From the NCBI GenBank assembly GCA_003999685.1, contig CP021227.1, forward strand, positions 620,001-684,000: DNA of 64,000 nt, in the 5' to 3' direction. The stretch is from Taiwanofungus camphoratus (taxonomy: Eukaryota; Basidiomycota; Agaricomycetes; Polyporales; Taiwanofungaceae). The position numbers were made by a program, and so were the translations under genes. The notes beneath the pieces were generated by a model. It searched no databases, was not told the DNA's origin, and saw only the letters and a list, made by a program, of their open reading frames with translations. Shown here one piece after another: positions 58,352 through 64,000 of this stretch (positions within the stretch are counted from its first letter, which is position 1; the number at the start of each line of letters is the position of its first letter).

Positions 58352-60057
58352 TTATAGGACGAACAAGGCGCAATAAGTGGCTGCCTGAATAGCCGATGAA
58401 AATATAACTCGTTGCGATGAGCTTTCGATAGTAGAACTCTCACAAACTTGACCTTGAGTTGGGTTTGTTGGGCATATCATTACTAAAGAGACAGGACGAT
58501 ATACCAGGATTGTACGAGATCGCAAACCACTGATGAAGAGAATCATAGCAGCTAAAGCTCTTTTAAAACGGAATGAGCAGTATACGAGGGAAATATTCAT
58601 AGGATATGACCATGTCGACCCCCAATAGTCACAAAGGCGCTTATGCTCGGTCCAAGGTGCCTTCTGACAATATGTGGATGGAGAAATAAGGGTAAGGTCT
58701 TGTACGTCTGATGACCCCACTTGCCTCGATTTCTCGCAGCCACTGGGCTTTCTTAGAACAGCGCTTGGATTCCCGCACAATGAACATCGATATAAAGAAA
58801 TTGCGTCTGCGGTGATATTCGGATCGTTCGGGTAGTCAGGGTCTTGCGAGTCAGCATCGTCAAGTTGCACATCTTCCAACCAAGCGGCTAATCTGTCCTG
58901 AGGTTGACCAGGGGATATGTGGTCGCCTGGAGAAGGGCCAAAGTTGACCATACGGGATATCAAGTCACCCCAGTCTTTAGATAGAGATCAAGAATCATCC
59001 GTCGCATCAGACGCATGTGCGCCCCATTTGGATAGCCCAGGGATTTATTTAAGCGAGTAGCAATGTCGAGCTTGTACAGCGCACCCTGTTATGATTGTGC
59101 TTGAGACATCAAATACGGTAGGAACAAAATCAACCACCCACATTTAACTTTTCCAAATCCGTGCTCAAATCTGGCCCCCCAGGATTACAATCGTCAGGAT
59201 AGTGTGCTCGTTCAGTCCGTCCAGCATCTTCCTATTGTCAGGCGGTACTGCAAGACGAAAATCGCTGCATCTTCGTGTGCAAACGTGAGGAATGCAAGGC
59301 CTGCCGCATTTTCTTGATCCTCAGCCTGCCTGCGTGGTGTATAGCACCCGATAGCATGTCGTTTCGCAAGTTTGGTGTGATATTTTTGCATTTCATTCCC
59401 TTCTTGGCAGCCCTGAGGCCATGGACACTATCTTCACTGTAACTGAGTGCATGATAGGCACAGGCGAGGTCCGGATTGCGTCGAGTGACTTCCTTACTGA
59501 AAGTAATGACCTCAGAGAAATGATGGTTGAAAATGTAATGGAGTATCAGGGTGTCTGCCATATCGAAGTCAGAAGGTGCACCTCTTGCACGCAGCGCATG
59601 GGCGTAGAAGGAAATTATATACGTCCATTTCTTGCACGGGAAACCAGTCCTCGAAGTTGACGCCCCTCTGGCCGTCGCATTCGTCGTCGGGAACTCTTCC
59701 TTTGCCACTAAGAATTCCGCGAGTGTGATCAATTCTGCCAATATTGTGCCCAGACTGTACAGGTCTCGACCCTCAGATTACTTGTGCATCACGCCGTAAT
59801 AGCCCGCTAACACGTCGCAGATAACAATAGAATGGCAAGCTTCGAAGCCACAGGAAGTCATGATCTATCTGAGAGTGAACGGAATGATTTCTGGACTCGC
59901 GACTTTTCTGGGATCGCAAATAGGCCTGTCGAGTTTTGCATCTGCAATGTTCAGACGAATGAGACCATGGATAATGTTGCACCGCATAACTGAATCGTTG
60001 CTTCGTAGACAGGCTACCAGAGAAGTGATCAGTGAGAGGGTACCCTTCAATCCTCAT
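58352..60057 (-). pseudogene. MYND zinc-finger / TPR-like family gene, degraded
   Basis: Minus-strand fragments follow the order of a large agaricomycete MYND family: NDSVMRCNIIHGLIRLN, DPRKVASPEIIPFTL, IMTSCGFEAC, GRDLYSLGTILAELITLAEF, DMADTLILHYIFNHHFSEVI, CAYHALSYSEDSVHGLRAAK, MVNFGPSPGDHISPGQPQDR, then the finger YRCSLCGNPSAVL..TYCQKAPWTEHKRLC. In-frame stops lie after IIPFTLR and after YYGVMHK. The frame also shifts after AGRLRIKK, and the finger lacks its expected central CxxC (KPSGC) and inter-motif register. More fragments may extend to about 60670. Confidence 0.78.
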
Positions 60058-60809
60058 GGGAGTCCAGCATGGTACTAGCGAGGAGTTGCAAAGTATGATT
60101 GAACGTTATGCATGCGGGTTTTCGCAAGGCTTCAGCGATCACTTTGAGAAGGCTCTGGATACGAAGCGCACCAATGTACACGTGGCGGGGTCGAATTTGT
60201 GCCATCGGTCCCTCTATCGCACCTGCAATGAGATTGTGGCAAGTTCCACAATCTTAGGATACCTGGATAACCATTGCATCAGTCGTATAAAAGTATAGGT
60301 ACGCATCACGACCTGCTCTTGGGCCTCGATCCCTCAGGTTACTGGTTACCCGTGATAACACTGCCAGTCCAATGTGCCGCGTTGACGGAAAGTCCAAATC
60401 TCATGCAGAAAGCAGGCCATATTAAGTTTATTCTGAGAGAGTTTCAGGGTACGTTTCAGTAGCGTGCTTACCGCCTGATGCGGTAGCATCACGCAGCTTT
60501 CGGGGGCTGTCTCGGCGGTGCCAGCAACGCGACGAAGTGAGCGCCCGTATACTTGGATAAAAGTCGCGTATAATGCATTTGATGTTCTCGAGCTCCTCAA
60601 CTTTCCTTCGAGCCAAGTTTCTTTGGGTACAGGTACTGGATAGTGAGTTTTCAATCCCTCGTGATACACGGAAACCTGAGTTCTGAACGAAGCTTGCCTT
60701 ACAGCCTTACTTGTTTCGTCTTAATTCACATTTCGTTACGCTCAGTGTCACCTTCTAATCTATCTAACGAATACTTTGCCTCGAACGCCCATTCGTTCAT
60801 TCTCTTGCT

Positions 60810-61289
60810 ATGCTTTCCACTGCTGTCGTCTTTCTTACTGTTGTGGCTGCTGCTGCTCCGGCACTTGCACTTCCTTTGTAAAGCCTCACGGTACATCTCC
60901 CCTCGCCTAGCTCATTTTAATTTTATTCTTCTAGGGATGAGCTTGCGCTCTATGCTCGTGCGCTGCAGTATGTTTACCTTTTCTCGTGCGATCTTCAATG
61001 CTAAAAGATGAATATACAGCTACCGACGGGCTTTAGACGAGCTTGACAGTCTCTTGGCTCGGGATACTACCAACACTTACTCGTGCGTTTTTCGTTCAAT
61101 GGCCAGACTTATCTCATGACCATCGTATTCTGTAATAGGACTGTTCCTTGGGACCGTAAGCTGCGAGGTACCGTTGGGGTTCCTGCCAGGCCGCCTTCCG
61201 CCCGTTCTCCGAGTCCGTTCGTGATCCCTTCTGGAAGCAAGTATGTGTTCTGTTTAGCATCTGCAGTTTCTCCTCTTGCTGATGTGTAA
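60810..61289 (+). CDS. Putative small secreted protein
   Basis: Four exons (60810-60877, 60935-60967, 61020-61082, 61139-61289) give 104 residues with consistent phases. The N-terminus MLSTAVVFLTVVAAAAPALA is a textbook signal peptide with an Ala-x-Ala cleavage site. The mature part has DELALYARALHYRRALDELD and a Pro/Ser-rich segment; no domain was recognised. The 3' end may be spliced further (a GTATGT follows GGAAGCAA at 61233-61240). Support comes from the signal peptide and splice phases only. Confidence 0.5.
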
Positions 61290-62073
61290 ACACAAGCATA
61301 TACATCCCTGCATGCCATCAGTCTGGCGTCTTTTGTGGCCGTTCGCTCTTGGATGAGCTCGATTAAACTGTCAAAGGTGACATTGACAAACATGCTAGCT
61401 ACTTCATGTTAATGATGTTTACGAAATGTGAATTTGGTTGAGGAGCTCGAATTTCTGCTAGTGTGCTTGAGAACGTCTCCCGGTGTCTACTTAGCTCTGA
61501 TGTCCTCTTCTTTCGGCGCTGGGCGTCTGTGTCTGTCGGACGCATTTGCAGTCTTGCAGACTGCCACCTTACTACGCTGCCGTATATGACTCTCACCACT
61601 CGAACAATATTAAAAAGCGTATTTGGCTGATTTTAAAACCCTGTGACTTCAGGTTGGACTACTCATTTCCTTTTCAGCTTGACCGTCTTCTCACAAGGTG
61701 CGCGTGGGCCGAGTTACGTTGGCGGCCGACGTCGGGGAGCAATGCAAGTCTCGTAAATCCTCACATGATTACTTTATGGAATCAAGAACGCTTCGTGGCA
61801 CAGACGTGTGGTGAGTTTGGCAGTGACTATACCGTAACGCCTGACAGCGTAAAAATTAGCCAAAGCATATTCGGAAAGCATGTCTCCTATCTAGAGCATT
61901 TGGGAGCAGAGGATCGAAGCCGCTGTCTGCTACGACCATCATACATCTCATTGGCTGGAGGCGTGTATGGTGCCGTTTCTCAATTCCAGGACGCGTTATT
62001 GTGTGTGCCCATAAAGTGTAGGAACTGGTTCGTGAAGGTTCATAGTGCCTCACTTATTCCTTCACGGATCCCC
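61290..62073. promoter_or_regulatory. ERG6 upstream region
   Basis: A frame runs open through 61546-62238 into ERG6 exon 1, but shows no conserved sequence before MSSVVTQTASDG, so it is read as promoter and 5' UTR. Confidence 0.4.
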
Positions 62074-63334
62074 ATGTCTTCTGTTGTAACTCAAACCGCG
62101 TCCGATGGCCGTGTAGGCACTCGTATCCAGAACTACACAAGTCATTGGCAAAAGGACTTGAGCAAGGACACCAAGGTCGACAACCGCGTTCAGAATTACA
62201 CAGACGTCATTAACGGTATCGCCAGTCTTCACATGTGAGATCGCAGTTCTTACCATGCGAGCAGGCTATTATGATGGCGCGACTGAGCTGTATGAATACG
62301 GGTGGGCGCAGTCTTTCCACTTCAGCCGCTTCTACAAAGGCGAGGGCTTCGCAGCTGCACTTGCTCGCCATGAACATTACCTTGCGGCGAGAATGTCGTT
62401 AAAGCCAGGAATGAAGGTCCTTGACGTCGGTTGCGGTGTGGGCGGCCCGGCGCGCGAGATCGCACAGTTTGCAGACGTAGAGATTGTAGGACTGAATAAC
62501 AACGAGTTCCAGGTCGGGCGTGCAGCGAAGTACACGCACCAGGCCAGGCTGACGGGTCAAGTCTCGTTCGTGAAGGGCGATTTCATGAAGCTCGCAGAGC
62601 AGTTCGGCGAAAATTCATTTGATGCCGGTTCGTCAAAGACTGTCCATAGTAGAAGAGGTCAGGGTGTTGACAGTGCCCCGCAGTCTATGCCATGGAGGCT
62701 ACTGTGCATGCTCCTACCTGGGAGGGCGTGTATGGCGAAATCATGAAGGTTTTGAAACCCGGCGGAGTGGTATGCAGGTCATGCCCTTGCTGTCGCTGCA
62801 TTGTTGCTCATTTGCTCGTCCAGTTTGGCGTGTACGAATGGTGCATGACTGACAGGTGGGAGCCCACGATACCCAAGCACAAAGAACTCGCGCACCGCAT
62901 CGAGATTGGCAACGGTATTCCTGAAATGCGCCCGCTCAACAAGGCACGCAAGGCGCTGCTCTCGGTCGGCTTTACGATAGAGCACGAAGAAGACCTAGCA
63001 GAGAGGAACGACGAGGTTCCGTGGTATTATCCTTTGGAAGGCAACCTTTTCCAAGCGCAGACAGCCTGGGACTACTTCACAGTTTGGAGGATGAGCTGGA
63101 GTGGCAAGCTTGTGACCCACTATGGATTATGGCTTATCGAGCAACTAAGGTTGGTGCCTAAGGGGACATGGGAGGTCGGAGAGACGCTTAAGGTCGCTGG
63201 AGACGCTCTCGTGGAAGGGGGGAAGACTAAGGTGAGTCTGGACGTTGCAATGTATAACACCGGTTGATACTAAATCTTCGCAGCTCTTTACGCCAATGTA
63301 TCTCGTTGTCTGTAAGAAACCTCTCGCATCCTGA
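62074..63334 (+). CDS. ERG6: Sterol 24-C-methyltransferase
   Basis: It methylates C-24 of the sterol side chain with S-adenosylmethionine in ergosterol synthesis. Exons 62074-62215, 62265-62627, 62684-62769, 62824-63231 and 63284-63334 give 349 residues. The N-terminal RIQNYTSHWQKDL and the sterol-binding YYDGATELYEYGWAQSFHF are family signatures. The SAM motif I is VLDVGCGVGGPAREI (from residue 99), followed by GLNNNEFQV and VYAMEATVHAP. The C-terminal sterol domain has EWCMTDRWEP, IEIGNGIPEMR and DYFTVWRMS. Length is slightly short of yeast Erg6 but complete. It is convergent with LSM1. Confidence 0.97.
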
Positions 63335-63768
63335 TTTGTGCCATACATCTGTCGACTTGATAACACTTGTAGAGTATACCATGTGATACTTCCGTTATGA
63401 ACGCTAGAAATCTCACCGTATTGATAGCAAGGGGTTACCGTGGGGCGGTATGTGTACCTCGCAGTAAATTTGATACTTACCATCGGTATACGTACCCTAG
63501 TGAGGCTGCATCTACCCACCACCCTGTTCATGTGCAGGACGAACATCACTCAGAGTGGACATGAGCATGATCATTTTCAGACCCCAACATTACTTTCGAG
63601 GCTCGCTCCCAAGGCTCCAACAAGCGGGCGGCCCGGCACGGCGTGCTACATTGCGAGCTGGTAAATAGTGACGTGGTACGCACGTTACGAAGCCGCAAGA
63701 CCATAAGGCACGATCGCACGCTTATTACGGCATGCTGGTCGTAGACAGAGATAGACTGCGAAGCAGGT
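63335..63768. other. Intergenic region between convergent ERG6 and LSM1
   Basis: Only the 3' flanks are present. Confidence 0.5.
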
Positions 63769-64000
63769 TCAGTAACGGATGGCAGGAAGCGGCTCTGCAC
63801 GAATCGTGGATAGATCGACAGCTTGGTCCAGTGCTTCATCCAATTCTCCAATCAAGACGCTGCATAAATATTTTAAAGTGAGAAAACTGAACACGGGCAA
63901 ACGATACAAATTGACGCACATCTGGTCACCCTTGACGAGATAAAGACCAAGAGGAATCTCCTCGACACCCTCGTCCATGCTGTAAACGCGCTCCTTCGAA
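63769..64000 (-). CDS. LSM1: LSm1-like protein, C-terminal part (runs off the window)
   Basis: Exons 64000-63920 (incomplete at the window edge) and 63859-63769. The frame reads ERVYSMDEGVEEIPLGLYLV then KGDQIVLIGELDEALDQAVD. This is the Sm2 region of LSm1 (GLYLxRGExVVLxGEID), part of the Lsm1-7 ring that promotes decapping of deadenylated mRNA. The intron (63860-63919) joins GDQI to VLIGEL in phase. LSm8 is the alternative but has a different C-terminus. The N-terminal Sm1 motif lies beyond the window. Confidence 0.8.
   Translation of the reverse strand, partial: SKERVYSMDEGVEEIPLGLYLVKGDQMCVNLYRLPVFSFLTLKYLCSVLIGELDEALDQAVDLSTIRAEPLPAIRY

Noticed and set aside
61546-62238. 230-codon frame running into ERG6
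   Set aside because: Only its last 55 codons match ERG6; the rest has no conserved sequence and is read as upstream region.
1-64000. CRISPR arrays, tRNA or rRNA genes, bacterial or phage genes
   Set aside because: No regular spacer repeats, no convincing tRNA A/B boxes with a foldable cloverleaf, and all genes are spliced fungal types.

Overview
The window looks like nuclear DNA of an agaricomycete (mushroom-forming basidiomycete). Genes are dense and cut by many 46-75 nt introns with GT-AG ends. It carries families typical of these fungi: FunK1-type protein kinases, a MYND zinc-finger/TPR family, an SPX-EXS transporter and ERG6. Homology calls rest on recognised motifs and on splice models whose phases all close; no database search was run.

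Layout. 1-3701: non-LTR retrotransposon remnant split by a 1.6 kb insertion. 4407-10517: tandem FunK1 kinase pair, the first intact and the second a pseudogene. 11220-20143: mitochondrial methionyl-tRNA formyltransferase, a Pho80-type cyclin, mitoribosomal mL59, SEC62 and a TTC19-like TPR protein. 20281-23657: a MITE and a gene-poor stretch. 23658-25665: mL45 and a CHCHD2/10 (MIX17) homologue, head to head. 27830-33328: an arrestin-like protein and VPS16. 33868-36830: a nest of TA-target and hAT-like elements. 37521-41816: a 21-exon SYG1/XPR1 transporter. 42197-43306: a large inverted-repeat element. 44052-47984: GC-rich genes for a haloacid-dehalogenase-like hydrolase and an RmlD/MAT2B-like reductase. 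49244-51200: a second, 5'-truncated retrotransposon copy with a 14 bp target duplication. 52202-54167: a C2H2 protein and an F-box-like protein. 54904-55454: a hAT-like MITE. 55817-58295: a 12-TM transporter. 58352-60057: a broken MYND/TPR gene. 60810-63334: a small putative secreted protein and ERG6. 63769-64000: the 3' end of LSM1, running off the window.

How genes relate. Five genes between 11 and 26 kb encode mitochondrial proteins (translation initiation, two large-subunit ribosomal proteins, a TPR inner-membrane protein, a twin-CX9C protein). The others are general housekeeping functions (ER translocation, HOPS/CORVET tethering, phosphate export or signalling, sterol synthesis, mRNA decay). 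No metabolic gene cluster and no phage, CRISPR or bacterial-type defence system was seen. The most distinctive structure is the nested small-transposon block at 33.9-36.8 kb; its palindromic repeat family recurs at 25.9 and 43.2 kb.
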